DNA of 64,000 nucleotides, taken from positions 2,314,001 to 2,378,000 of the forward strand of contig NZ_CP087719.1 in the NCBI RefSeq assembly GCF_020991085.1, written 5' to 3'. The notes under the pieces are model-generated. The model was not told the origin of the DNA. It ran no database searches and saw only the letters and a list, made by a program, of their open reading frames with translations. Made by a program: the position numbers and the translations under genes. Each line of letters opens with the position of its first letter. Position 1 is the first letter of the stretch. Shown here in pieces: positions 30,024-38,463 of the stretch. The DNA comes from Roseomonas sp. OT10. GTDB lineage: Bacteria > Pseudomonadota > Alphaproteobacteria > Acetobacterales > Acetobacteraceae.

Positions 30024-31217
30024 ATGACGTTCCGCTCCACCCTTCTGGCCGCGACGGTTCTCGTCGCGCCGACCGCTGCGATGGCGCAGAGCAGCTGGCT
30101 GCCCACGGCCGCCGCCCAGCCGGTGACCGGCCTCTACATCGGCGCCGGCGCCGGCTGGAACCACCTCAACCAGCGCAGCGCCACGGGCAAGGGCGGCAAT
30201 GCCGCCTATTTCGACGGCGTGCCCAGCAGCCGCAGCGGCACGATCCAGTTCCAGGAAGGCTTCGGCGGCGTCGTGGCGCTGGGCTGGGGCTTCGGCAACG
30301 GCGTGCGCGCCGAGATCGAGGGCAGCTACCGCTACAACAACCTCGAGAACATCGGCGGCTGGGGCCGCAACGCGACGGTGTTCAACCCCGGCGTGACCTC
30401 GGCCTTCCGCGCGAACAGCGGCGAGCAGAGCCAGTACGGCGTCATGGCGAACGCCTACTACGACTTCCAGCTGCCGCGCTGGTTCCCGCAGATGCCGGTC
30501 CCGGTCGTGCCGTACATCGGCGGCGGCGCGGGCTTCGTCTGGAGCGACCTGGACGCCAAGGGCACGCGCCAGCCGGCCACCGGCAACCGCATCGAGATCG
30601 ACGACACGCGCGGCCGCTTCGCCTACCAGGGCATCGCCGGCGTGGCCTTCCCGCTCACCTCCGTGCCGGGCCTGTCGCTGACCCTCGAGTACCGTTACAT
30701 GGGCACGCTGCAGGCGGATTATGACGGCAAGGTCGTGAACCCGACCACCGGCGCCACCGTGTCGCGCGGCAAGTTCGACGTCGACCAGAACCACAACCAC
30801 TCCGTCATGTTCGGCGTCCGCTACGCGCTGTACACGCCGCGCCCCGTGGCGCCGCCCGTGGCCCCGGCCCCGGCGCCGGCCGAGGCGGCCCGGACCTACC
30901 TGGTGTTCTTCGACTGGGATCGCGCCGACCTGACGGACCGCGCCCGGCAGATCATCGCCGAGGCGGCGCAGAACGCCCGCCGGGTGTCCAGCACGCGCAT
31001 CGAGGTGGCCGGCCACGCCGACCGCTCCGGTTCGCCGCAGTACAACCAGCGCCTGTCGCAGCGTCGCGCCGAGGCGGTGGCGGCCGAGCTGGCCCGCAAC
31101 GGCATCTCCCGCTCCGAGATGGTCATCCAGGCGTTCGGCGAGAGCCGCCCGCTGGTGCCGACCGCCGACGGCGTGCGCGAGCCGCAGAACCGCCGCGTGG
31201 AGATCGTCCTGCGCTGA
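30024..31217 (+). CDS. OmpA-family outer-membrane protein (beta-barrel plus peptidoglycan-binding domain)
   Basis: 397 residues. Signal peptide TLLAATVLVAPTAAMA with cleavage before QSS, an eight-strand type OMP barrel (VTGLYIGAGAGWN, EGFGGVVALGWGFGNGVRAEIEGSYRY, LTLEYRYMGTL), a Pro/Ala hinge (RPVAPPVAPAPAPAE) and an OmpA C-terminal domain (FFDWDRADLT, IEVAGHADRSGS, NRRVEIVLR). It tethers outer membrane to peptidoglycan. ATG 30024 is chosen because GAAGG at 30011-30015 lies eight bases upstream and the signal peptide then has normal length; in-frame ATGs at 29991 and 30000 would add 8-11 residues. A strong intrinsic terminator follows. Confidence 0.93.
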   Translation: MTFRSTLLAATVLVAPTAAMAQSSWLPTAAAQPVTGLYIGAGAGWNHLNQRSATGKGGNAAYFDGVPSSRSGTIQFQEGFGGVVALGWGFGNGVRAEIEGSYRYNNLENIGGWGRNATVFNPGVTSAFRANSGEQSQYGVMANAYYDFQLPRWFPQMPVPVVPYIGGGAGFVWSDLDAKGTRQPATGNRIEIDDTRGRFAYQGIAGVAFPLTSVPGLSLTLEYRYMGTLQADYDGKVVNPTTGATVSRGKFDVDQNHNHSVMFGVRYALYTPRPVAPPVAPAPAPAEAARTYLVFFDWDRADLTDRARQIIAEAAQNARRVSSTRIEVAGHADRSGSPQYNQRLSQRRAEAVAAELARNGISRSEMVIQAFGESRPLVPTADGVREPQNRRVEIVLR

Positions 31218-31223
31218 TCGCGA

Positions 31224-31253
31224 GGACGGGCCGGCCTTCCGGCTGGCCCGTCC
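31224..31253 (+). terminator. Long hairpin just after the OmpA-type gene
   Basis: Stem GGACGGGCCGGCC / GGCTGGCCCGTCC (13 pairs, one G-T wobble) with a TTCC loop, starting 7 bases after the stop codon. No T-run. It may protect the abundant mRNA from 3' exonucleases in combination with the true terminator 40 bases further on. Confidence 0.6.
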
Positions 31254-31294
31254 GAGCGGCCTGCAGGGCGGCCTTCCCGGGTCGCTTCAGGAAC

Positions 31295-31324
31295 AGGGCC
31301 GGTCCGCAAGGACCGGCCCTTTTT
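31295..31324 (+). terminator. Rho-independent terminator of the OmpA-type gene
   Basis: Perfect 11-bp stem AGGGCCGGTCC / GGACCGGCCCT around a GCAA tetraloop (31295-31320), followed directly by a run of five T (31320-31324). A textbook intrinsic terminator on the plus strand. Confidence 0.93.
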
Positions 31325-31431
31325 CGTCTCCGCCCCTCCCCCCGAATGGGTGGAGATCGGTCATGTCGGTTTCGTTACGGGATACCGCGCCGATGGCGAG
31401 CCATCGGCCACCAACCGCTGACGGAGACACC

Positions 31432-32160
31432 ATGCCCGGCCCCCGGATCCTCGAATTCGCCTACCTTGCACAGGCGGCGTACTCCTCACAGGAAACGCGG
31501 GCCTGGGGCTGGACCCAGGCCCATTACGGCGAGCTGTCGGGCGGGTTCCAGGGTTCCTACTGGCGCAAGGCCACGGACGGCGCCGGCGCGGACGTCATCT
31601 GCGCCTTTGCCGGCACCCAGCCGGAGCTGGGCGACGACGACATCGTCACCGATATCGGCTTCGGCGGCAGCACCATGGCGGCGCTGGGCGCCATCGTGAC
31701 CACCCTGCCCTTCGCCGGCTCGCGCCGTGCCGGGCTTTCCCTGATGGAACTGGCGCAGCGCGGGACGGAGATGCTGCGCGCCCAGATCGACGGCGCCACC
31801 GAACTGGCCCGGCAGGCCGCCTGGGTGGCCCGCCAGGGGCGCGGGCGTTGCTTCGTCACCGGCCACTCGCTGGGCGGCGGGCTGGCACAGCTGATCGGCG
31901 CGGCGCTGAACCTGCCGGGCGTCACCTTCAACGCGCCGGCCGTCTCCCAGCTGAGCTACCACCGCACCACCCCGTCGATCCTCAACGTCGTGGTGGAGCG
32001 GGACCCGATCAACGACACGGAGAGGCTGGGAAGGCGGATCGGCGCCGAGCTGCGCGTGCGCGGTCCCTTCGGCTGGCCCGAGGCGCACCTGATAGGGAAT
32101 ACCATCAGCACGATCACCAGTGGCGAGAATGCAACCATCGCGGATCGCCGGCCCTTCTGA
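31432..32160 (+). CDS. Lipase class 3-like alpha/beta hydrolase
   Basis: 242 residues. The nucleophile elbow GHSLGGGLAQ (Ser146 with this start) and the preceding DVICAFAGTQPELGDDDIVTDI region match lipase_3/DUF2974-type hydrolases; the Asp in ERDPIND and His of EAHLIGNT are catalytic candidates. No signal peptide, so either cytosolic or secreted by another route. ATG 31432 has CGGAG at 31422-31426; the frame extends upstream to 31363, where the residues look unlike a family start. Substrate unknown. Confidence 0.8.
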   Translation: MPGPRILEFAYLAQAAYSSQETRAWGWTQAHYGELSGGFQGSYWRKATDGAGADVICAFAGTQPELGDDDIVTDIGFGGSTMAALGAIVTTLPFAGSRRAGLSLMELAQRGTEMLRAQIDGATELARQAAWVARQGRGRCFVTGHSLGGGLAQLIGAALNLPGVTFNAPAVSQLSYHRTTPSILNVVVERDPINDTERLGRRIGAELRVRGPFGWPEAHLIGNTISTITSGENATIADRRPF

Positions 32161-32268
32161 CGGAAGCCTTGCCACAAACGTCTTGTTGCACCGCAGCAAG
32201 ACGGGCATGCTCCCGGCGTAGGGACGAAATCGCTCAGCACGCCGGCTCCTCGTGGACGGGAGACGCGC

Positions 32269-33012
32269 ATGCGACGACGCCGAATGCTCGAGGGACTGGT
32301 GGGGGGCCTGCTCTGTGCCCCCGCCGTCCTTCGCTCCGCACGGGCCGCCGAGCCCGTGGATGTCGAACTGGTCCTGGCGGTGGACGTCAGCCGGTCCGTC
32401 GACCATGACGAGCAGGAGATGCAGATGCGCGGCTACGCGGCCGCCTTCCGCGATCCGAAGCTGATCGAAGGCATCTCTCGCGGCGCTATCGGCGCCATCG
32501 CCTGCACGCTGTTCACCTGGTCGGACTGGAACATCCAGGAGGACCTGGTGCCCTGGATGCAGATCTCCGACACCGTCAGCGCGGAACGGTTCGCCCGGGC
32601 GCTGGATTCCGCCCCCCGGCGGAACTACCTCTACACCTCGATCTCCGGCGCGATGGACTATGCGAGCCGGCTCTATGGCCAGGGCTTCGAGGGGACCCGC
32701 AAGGTCCTCGACATCTCCGGCGACGGGGTGAACAACAGCGGCCGCCCCGTCTCCATCGCGCGCCAGGAGGCGCTGGCGCAGGACATCATCATCAACGGCC
32801 TCGCCGTGCTGGATCGCACCCCGCCGCCCACCAGCCTCGCCCTGTCGCAGCCGCCGCTGGACGACTACTACCGGGACGAGGTGATCGGCGGCCCCGGCTC
32901 CTTCCTCATGGTCGCGGAGGGCTTCGAGGCCTTCGAGCACGCGGTCCGCCGCAAGATCATCCGCGAGGTGGCGGGCCTCGGGGGCCCGGGCGTGGAGCGC
33001 GCCACGGCGTGA
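32269..33012 (+). CDS. DUF1194 secreted protein with VWA-like fold
   Basis: 247 residues. The N-terminus MRRRRMLEGLVGGLLCAPAV up to SARA is a basic signal peptide, perhaps Tat-type. The mature part starts VDVELVLAVDVSRSVD, a MIDAS-like DxSxS motif, and contains TSISGAMDYASRL and VLDISGDGVNNSG, so a von Willebrand A-type metal-dependent fold is likely. DUF1194 proteins are common in alphaproteobacteria with no assigned role. The TGA is followed by an 86-bp gap to the DUF3253 gene. Confidence 0.87.
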   Translation: MRRRRMLEGLVGGLLCAPAVLRSARAAEPVDVELVLAVDVSRSVDHDEQEMQMRGYAAAFRDPKLIEGISRGAIGAIACTLFTWSDWNIQEDLVPWMQISDTVSAERFARALDSAPRRNYLYTSISGAMDYASRLYGQGFEGTRKVLDISGDGVNNSGRPVSIARQEALAQDIIINGLAVLDRTPPPTSLALSQPPLDDYYRDEVIGGPGSFLMVAEGFEAFEHAVRRKIIREVAGLGGPGVERATA

Positions 33013-33098
33013 GCGGCCTCGGCCCGGAGACGGGCCGTGACGCAGAATTACTCTTCCACCCCGTGCCGCGGCGACCCGATCCGCTCTAGCACTGCGGC

Positions 33099-33425
33099 AT
33101 GACGACCTCTCCGAACCCGCCGGCCGGCGGCGCACGGCAGGCGGCCCCGCCGCGCGAGCGGATCGCCGCCACCATCCTGGACCTTGCCACGGCGCGAGGT
33201 TCGTCGAAGGGCATCTGCCCCAGCGAGGTGGCCCGCGCCCTGGCCGGCCCGGACGAGCCGCCGGATGCCTGGCGCCGGCTGATGGGGCCGGTCCGGGCCG
33301 AGGCGGTGGCCCTCGCCCGGGCGGGGCGCCTCCAGATCCTGCGCAAGGGCAAGCCGGCCGGGCTGGAGGAGCTGCGCGGGGTCATCCGGCTGCGCATCCC
33401 CCCCGACGAGCCCGGGGCGCGCTGA
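33099..33425 (+). CDS. DUF3253 family small protein
   Basis: 108 residues. A flexible Pro/Ala-rich start is followed by IAATILDLATARG, ICPSEVARALAGP, WRRLMGPVRAEAVALARAGRLQIL and GVIRLRIP. This matches the short winged-helix-like DUF3253 family, in which the SEVAR helix is the strongest feature. Function unknown; a DNA- or RNA-binding role is only a guess from the fold. Same strand as, and 43 bp upstream of, the ABC protein. Confidence 0.82.
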   Translation: MTTSPNPPAGGARQAAPPRERIAATILDLATARGSSKGICPSEVARALAGPDEPPDAWRRLMGPVRAEAVALARAGRLQILRKGKPAGLEELRGVIRLRIPPDEPGAR

Positions 33426-33468
33426 TCCCGTCCCCTTCCCTCCCCTCTTCCAAGACGGAGCCTGCGGC

Positions 33469-35208
33469 ATGCGCGGCACGATCGGCGTCCTGCGGGATGC
33501 CTGGTCCCTCACCCGGCCCTTCTGGACCGGCGACGAACGCTGGCGGGCGCGCGGCCTGCTGGCCGTGGTGGTCCTGCTCAACCTCGCCCTGGTGGCGATG
33601 AACGTGATCCTGACCTTCTGGCAGCGCGCCTTCTACAACGCCCTCCAGGAGAAGGACTGGGACGCCTTCCTCGGCCTGCTCTTCCTCGGCCGGCCGGATG
33701 CGGAGGACGGGTTCTTCGGCTACCTGCCCGGCTTCTGCGTGGTGGCCGCGCTGTTCATCCTGGTCGCGGTCTACCAGCTCTACCTCCGCCAGCTCCTCAT
33801 CATCCGCTGGCGCCGCTGGATGACCGCGGACCTCGTCGGCCGCTGGCTGCACGACCGCGCCTACTACCGCATCGCCCTGGCCGATCCGGGCACGGACAAC
33901 CCGGACCAGCGCATCGCCGAGGACGTGCGCGGCTTCGTCGAGCAGAACCTCTCCCTCGGCCTGGGCCTGCTCTCCTCCATCGTCACGCTGCTCTCCTTCA
34001 TCGTCGTGCTGTGGAGCCTGTCGGACGCGGTGAACGTGCTGAACCTGCCCATCCCCGGCTATCTGGTCTGGGTGGCGCTGCTCTACTCGGTGCTGGGAAC
34101 CTGGATCACGCATCTGATCGGCCGGCGCCTGGTGGGGCTGAACTTCGAGCGGCAGCGGGTGGAGGCGGATTTCCGCTTCTCCCTGGTCCGCGTCCGCGAG
34201 AACACCGAGGGCATCGCCCTGCATCGCGGCGAGGCGATGGAGGAGCGCAACCTGGCCGGCCGCTTCGCCGCGGTGATCGGCAACTGGCGGCAGCTGATGA
34301 CGGTGACCAAGCAGCTCACCTTCTTCACCGCCGGATTCGCCCAGGTGGCGGTGGTCTTCCCCTTCGTGGTGGCCGCGCCCGCCTTCTTCGCCGGGCGCAT
34401 CCCGCTGGGCGCGCTGATCCAGACCTCCACCGCCTTCGGCCAGGTGCAGGGCTCCTTCTCCTGGTTCATCGACAGCTACACACTGCTGACCGAATGGCGC
34501 GCGACGGTGGCGCGCCTCGCCGGCTTCCGCGACGCCGTCGCGCGGGCCGAGGCGGCCAAGGCGGACGGGCCACGCATCTGCCCGGCGGAGGGCCCGGAGC
34601 TGACGGCGACAGGGCTGGACCTCGACCTGCCGGACGGGCGGCGGCTGATGCAGGACGCGGCGCTGTCGGTGCGGCCGGGCGAGGCGGTGCTGGTCACCGG
34701 CCCCTCGGGCTCCGGCAAGTCCACGCTGTTCCGCGCGCTCGCGGGCATCTGGCCCTTCGGCCGCGGCGCGGTGGACATCCCGGCGCGCGGACGCGTCCTG
34801 TTCCTGCCGCAGCGGCCCTACATCCCCCTGGGCACTCTGCGCACCGCGGTCTGCTATCCCGACAGCCCGGAGGCCCATTCCGACGCCGAGGTGCGGGAGG
34901 CGCTGGAGGCGGCGGGGCTTGGCGCGCTGGTGCCGCGGCTGGACGAGGCGGATGCCTGGGAGCGCCGGCTCTCCGGCGGCGAGCAGCAGCGCCTGGCCCT
35001 GGCCCGGGCCCTGCTGTTCCGGCCGGACTGGCTATTCCTGGACGAGGCGACGGCCAGCCTGGACCCGGAATCGGAGGAGCGGCTCTACCGCCTGCTGCGG
35101 GAACGGCTGCCGGACACGGCCCTGGTCTCCATCGCCCACCGGCCGGCCGTGGCGCAGTTCCACGACCGAAGCCTGCGCTTGCGGGACCGGCACCTCGTCC
35201 CGGGCTGA
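33469..35208 (+). CDS. ABC transporter, fused permease/ATPase of the SbmA/BacA-YddA type
   Basis: 579 residues. The N-terminal membrane domain belongs to the ABC_membrane_2 / SbmA_BacA group, with the hallmark FWQRAFYNALQEKDW, LRQLLIIRWRRWMT and DNPDQRIAEDVRGF. The ATPase half has Walker A GPSGSGKST, a Q-loop at FLPQRPYIPLGTLR, signature LSGGEQQRLALARALL and Walker B WLFLDEATAS. Relatives move peptide antibiotics, cobalamin or long-chain acyl compounds; substrate here is unassigned. ATG 33469 follows the DUF3253 gene by 43 bp. A hairpin-rich 537-bp gap follows. Confidence 0.9.
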   Translation: MRGTIGVLRDAWSLTRPFWTGDERWRARGLLAVVVLLNLALVAMNVILTFWQRAFYNALQEKDWDAFLGLLFLGRPDAEDGFFGYLPGFCVVAALFILVAVYQLYLRQLLIIRWRRWMTADLVGRWLHDRAYYRIALADPGTDNPDQRIAEDVRGFVEQNLSLGLGLLSSIVTLLSFIVVLWSLSDAVNVLNLPIPGYLVWVALLYSVLGTWITHLIGRRLVGLNFERQRVEADFRFSLVRVRENTEGIALHRGEAMEERNLAGRFAAVIGNWRQLMTVTKQLTFFTAGFAQVAVVFPFVVAAPAFFAGRIPLGALIQTSTAFGQVQGSFSWFIDSYTLLTEWRATVARLAGFRDAVARAEAAKADGPRICPAEGPELTATGLDLDLPDGRRLMQDAALSVRPGEAVLVTGPSGSGKSTLFRALAGIWPFGRGAVDIPARGRVLFLPQRPYIPLGTLRTAVCYPDSPEAHSDAEVREALEAAGLGALVPRLDEADAWERRLSGGEQQRLALARALLFRPDWLFLDEATASLDPESEERLYRLLRERLPDTALVSIAHRPAVAQFHDRSLRLRDRHLVPG

Positions 35209-35745
35209 TCCCTGGGAGCCGGTGCGGGATCGTGCGGATGTCAGGATGACCTGACCCATCGCGCTATGATGTTCCAACGGCGGCACCGGGAGGGGACGCC
35301 GTCCCCTCCCAGACCCTCCCCTGCCGGGGCCACAAGCGGGCCCCGGTCCCCGCTGGGAGGTCTGGTGCTTCATGGCTGCCGTCAGCCTGCGGGCTGAACC
35401 CTGACGGAGCGCGGACAGGCGGGACTCCGAAAAAGCTTCAGAGGGCGTCAGCGAGGGCTGAGGCCATCCCCGCCGAGGAGCCAAGCTCCTCGGCGCTGTG
35501 ACCCCGTCGCAGGCTGTCCCGCGGCAGCACTGATCGGGTCCAGGGCCCGCAGGGTCCTGGCGGAGTGGGGGTACGGGGGCGAGGCAGAGCCTTGCCCCCG
35601 GGCCACGGGTACACGCCACCATGGCCTCCGTCCTTCACGCCGCGGGCGTCAGCCGGTCACTTGCAGACAAGCGTGGATGCTTGCCTCGCGCCTTGATGGC
35701 TGTTCTGATTTCGAGACGGAAGTAGTCCGGTGGCTGCCCCGGCGG
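35209..35745. repeat. Hairpin-rich intergenic region (REP-like palindromes)
   Basis: 537 bp with no convincing gene between convergent genes. It holds at least four strong inverted repeats: GGGAGGGGAC/GTCCCCTCCC (35288-35310), CCGGGGCC/GGCCCCGG (35324-35346), GCCGAGGAG/CTCCTCGGC (35472-35494) and an 11-bp stem with one wobble, GGGGGCGAGGC/GCCTTGCCCCC (35575-35599). A weaker one lies around 35539-35560 (CCAGGGCCC against GGGTCCTGG). Similar GC-rich palindromic strings occur scattered in related genomes, from memory. The first may terminate the ABC gene, although it lacks a T-run. Confidence 0.7.
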
Positions 35746-36243
35746 TCAGTCCTCGCTCTGGTTCTGGTCCGGAGCCGCGTCGCTGTTGAGCAGCGTGTAG
35801 CGCTCCTCGCCGATCTTCTCGATCAGCGTGAACTGGGCGTGCAGGAAGTCCGAATGGTGCTCCTCATCGGCCAGGATCTTCACCAGCAGGTCGCGGGAGA
35901 TGTAGTCGCGCACGGCCTCGCAATGGGCGATGCCCTCGCGCAGGTCGTTGATCGCCTTGGTCTCCAGCCTCTCGTCGCACTCCAGGATCTCCTTCACGGT
36001 CTGGCCGATCAGGACCTGGTTCAGGCGCTGGACGTTGGGCAGGCCGTCGAGGAACAGGATGCGGTGGATGAGGTCATCCGCGTGCCGCATCTCCTCGATG
36101 GATTCCTTGTACTCGTGCCTGCCGAGCTTGGTGACGCCCCAGTGGTTCAGCATCCGGGCGTGCAGGAAATACTGGTTGATCGCCGTCAGCTCGTTGGTGA
36201 GCTGGGTGTTGAGGTGTTCGATGACCTTCGCGTCGCCGGGCAT
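35746..36243 (-). CDS. bfr: Bacterioferritin
   Basis: 165-residue haem-containing ferritin that stores iron as ferric mineral in a 24-mer. Ferroxidase ligands are visible in LTNELTAINQYF (Glu), IEEMRHAD (Glu, His) and ADEEHHSDFL (Glu, His). The methionine of EEMRHAD corresponds to the haem-ligating Met52 of E. coli Bfr, so this is a haem-binding type. ATG 36243 has AAAGGAG nine bases upstream; an in-frame start 18 codons earlier lacks one. It is downstream of bfd on the same strand. A Fur-like palindrome lies 82 bp upstream. Confidence 0.96.
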   Translation of the reverse strand: MPGDAKVIEHLNTQLTNELTAINQYFLHARMLNHWGVTKLGRHEYKESIEEMRHADDLIHRILFLDGLPNVQRLNQVLIGQTVKEILECDERLETKAINDLREGIAHCEAVRDYISRDLLVKILADEEHHSDFLHAQFTLIEKIGEERYTLLNSDAAPDQNQSED

Positions 36244-36324
36244 GGGTTCGCTCTCCTTTGCTGGTCGCAAAGAAGGGACAAACGCGGCATCGGTCAAGTG
36301 ATTGATTCTACTCGATTTTGATAG

Positions 36325-36339
36325 TGAGAGACAGTCTCA
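36325..36339. promoter_or_regulatory. Candidate Fur-type box upstream of bfr
   Basis: TGAGAGACAGTCTCA: outer arms TGAGA/TCTCA are a perfect inverted repeat in a 7-1-7 layout, as in TGAGAATnATTCTCA Fur boxes, but the inner bases deviate. It lies between bfd and bfr in a locally AT-richer stretch. Fur control of bfr is known in other bacteria; here it is inference. Confidence 0.45.
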
Positions 36340-36374
36340 GTGAAGACGGTATCCCGATACCGGAGCGATCCGGC

Positions 36375-36563
36375 TCAGGCGGCCTTGGGCTGCGGCGCCT
36401 GCGAGCCGGCCGTGCGGAGATGGGACAGGATCATGCGCACACAGGTCCCGCACTGCGCCTTGCAGCCGCAACGCGAATAGACCTCGCAGGGACGTTCGGC
36501 ACCGGAAGCGACCGCGTCGCGGACATGACGATCTGTTAGCCCGTTGCAGAGACAGACATACAT
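36375..36563 (-). CDS. bfd: Bacterioferritin-associated ferredoxin
   Basis: 62-residue [2Fe-2S] protein of the BFD-like family that donates electrons to bacterioferritin to release iron. The start MYVCLCNGLTDRHVRDAV carries the first CxC pair, and CKAQCGTCVRMI supplies the second pair in a CxxC arrangement. ATG 36563 matches the family start; the open frame upstream is unrelated. A Fur-like palindrome lies 55 bp upstream. With bfr 131 bp downstream on the same strand, the two form an iron store/release unit. Confidence 0.95.
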   Translation of the reverse strand: MYVCLCNGLTDRHVRDAVASGAERPCEVYSRCGCKAQCGTCVRMILSHLRTAGSQAPQPKAA

Positions 36564-36617
36564 GCCGGAGACGACCCGCGCTGTGGCAGATGCGTCTCTA
36601 TCGCAACTGGATACCCT

Positions 36618-36634
36618 TTGCAAGTCACTCGCAA
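36618..36634. promoter_or_regulatory. Candidate Fur-type operator of bfd overlapping the recQ stop
   Basis: The 17-bp sequence TTGCAAGTCACTCGCAA is an inverted repeat with arms TTGC.AG and CT.GCAA, similar to the TTGCnAnTnATTnGCAA operators reported for Fur in several alphaproteobacteria. It lies 55 bp before the bfd ATG and covers the recQ stop codon. Position fits repression of bfd under iron-replete conditions. Confidence 0.5.
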
Positions 36635-38463
36635 TCGCTGAGGACCTGGAGCACGTCCTCGCCATAGCGGGACAGCTTGCTCGCCCCTACCCCCGGCACC
36701 TCGCCCAACTCGTCCAGGTCGGTGGGGCGCATGGCGGCGATCTCCGTCAGCGTCCGGTCGCTGAAGATCATGTAGGCCGGCAGGGACTGGCGCTGCGCCT
36801 CCTCCCGCCGCCAGGCCCGCAGCGCCTCGAAGACGGGATCACCGGAGGCGGCGGGCGCCGTCCCGCGCCGCGCCGTTCCGCGGCCGGCGGCGGCGCGCGG
36901 CGCCGCCACTTCCTCGCGCAGCATCACCTTCTCCTCGCCGCGCAGGATGGGGCGGGCGGATTCGGTCGGGCGGTACTCCCCGTGGTTCTCCACCGCCACG
37001 TCCAGCGCGCCGCGCGCCACGAGCTGCCGGGCGATGCCGCGCCAGCCATGGGCGGAGACGTCGCGCCCCACGCCGAAGGTCGGCAGCCGGTCATGCCCGA
37101 ACTGGAGCACCTTCTCCGTCTTCTCGCCGCGCAGCACGTCCACCAGGTGGCCCAGCCCGAAGCGGCTGCCGGTGCGCACCACGGCGGAGAGCAGCTTCTG
37201 CGCGGCGATGGTGCCGTCCTTCAGCGCGGGCGGGCGCAGGCAGTTGTCGCAATTGCCGCAATCGGCCGGCAGGTCCTCGCCGAAGCAGCGCAGCAGGATG
37301 CGGCGGCGACAGGTGACCGCCTCGGCGATCGCGACCATGCGGTTGATCCGCTCCCGCTCGATGCGCTTCTGCTCCTCCGAGGCGGGGCTCTCCTCCAGCC
37401 GGTGCCGCGCCCAGACGATGTCCTCGGCGCCGTGCAGGAGCAGGGCGCGGGCCGGCAGCCCGTCGCGCCCGGCGCGGCCGATCTCCTGGTACCAGCTCTC
37501 CGGCGAGCCAGGCAGGTTGGCATGCGCCACCCAGCGCACGTCCGGCCGGTCGATCCCCATGCCGAAGGCGATGGTGGCCGCCATCACCACCGCCTCGCCC
37601 CCGGCGAAGCGCCGGTGCGCGGCCCGCTTCTCCGACGCCTCCATGCCCGCGTGGAAGGCCAGCGCGTCGAATCCCTCGTCGCGCAGCCAGCCGGCGGTCT
37701 GCTCGGCGCCCTTGCGGGTGGCGCAGTAGACGATGCCCGCGCCGCGCCCGTCGGAGGCGGCGCGGGCGAAGGCCGTGATCTGCCGCCGGGCACCGTCGCG
37801 CGGCGCCGCCTCGATGCGGATGTTCGGGCGGTCGAAGCCGCCGCGGAAGACGGGTGCCTCGGTGAGGCCCAGCCGCTCGCGGATGTCCTCCACCGTGCGC
37901 GGATCGGCGGTCGCCGTCAGCGCCACGCGCGGCACGTCGGGGAAGAGGCGCTGGAGCACGTCCAGCTCGCGGTACTCGGGCCGGAAGTGGTGGCCCCAGT
38001 TGCTGACGCAATGCGCCTCGTCGATCGCGAAGAGCGCCAGCTCCGTGCGGGAGAGCCGCTCCAGCGTGCCCTCCAGCACCAGCCGCTCCGGCGAGACGTA
38101 GAGCAGCTTCACCGCCCCGCGCCCGAGGTCGCGCAGCACCGTGGCGCGGGCCACCTCGTCCAGCTCGGAATGCAGCGCGGCGGCCGCCACCCCCTGCTGC
38201 CGCAGGGCGGAGACCTGGTCCTCCATCAGCGCGATCAGCGGCGAGGCGACCACGCCGAGGCCGGGCCGGCACAGCGCCGGCACCTGGTAGCACAGGCTCT
38301 TGCCGCCGCCCGTGGGCATCAGCACGAGGCCGGAGCCGCCCGCCACGACATGGCGGACGATCTCCTCCTGTCGCCCCCGGAAGCCCGGGTGGCCGAAGAC
38401 CTCGTGCAGGACCCGGACGGGGTCCGCGCTACCTTCCAGTGTCAGCGCCATCCGTGGGCCCAT
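36625..38463 (-). CDS. recQ: ATP-dependent DNA helicase RecQ
   Basis: 3'-5' DNA helicase of the RecF recombination pathway, 612 residues. Motif 0 (FRGRQEEIV), Walker A (MPTGGGKSLCYQ), DEAH box (AIDEAHCVSNWGHHFRPEY), motif V/VI (GMGIDRPDVRWVAH, QEIGRAGRDGLPA), the RQC zinc site (CRRRILLRCFG, CGNCDNC), a winged helix, and a C-terminal HRDC domain (SLPAYMIFSDRTL to GVGASKLSRYG). ATG 38463 overlaps the stop of the preceding lipoprotein gene (ATGA); an alternative ATG lies at 38451. Its last codons overlap a Fur-like palindrome. Confidence 0.95.
   Translation of the reverse strand: MGPRMALTLEGSADPVRVLHEVFGHPGFRGRQEEIVRHVVAGGSGLVLMPTGGGKSLCYQVPALCRPGLGVVASPLIALMEDQVSALRQQGVAAAALHSELDEVARATVLRDLGRGAVKLLYVSPERLVLEGTLERLSRTELALFAIDEAHCVSNWGHHFRPEYRELDVLQRLFPDVPRVALTATADPRTVEDIRERLGLTEAPVFRGGFDRPNIRIEAAPRDGARRQITAFARAASDGRGAGIVYCATRKGAEQTAGWLRDEGFDALAFHAGMEASEKRAAHRRFAGGEAVVMAATIAFGMGIDRPDVRWVAHANLPGSPESWYQEIGRAGRDGLPARALLLHGAEDIVWARHRLEESPASEEQKRIERERINRMVAIAEAVTCRRRILLRCFGEDLPADCGNCDNCLRPPALKDGTIAAQKLLSAVVRTGSRFGLGHLVDVLRGEKTEKVLQFGHDRLPTFGVGRDVSAHGWRGIARQLVARGALDVAVENHGEYRPTESARPILRGEEKVMLREEVAAPRAAAGRGTARRGTAPAASGDPVFEALRAWRREEAQRQSLPAYMIFSDRTLTEIAAMRPTDLDELGEVPGVGASKLSRYGEDVLQVLSDCE

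Noticed and set aside
33382-34878. Minus-strand 498-codon frame opposite the ABC transporter
   Set aside because: Shadow frame rich in Gln/Arg/Gly/Glu; the plus-strand gene has all ABC motifs.
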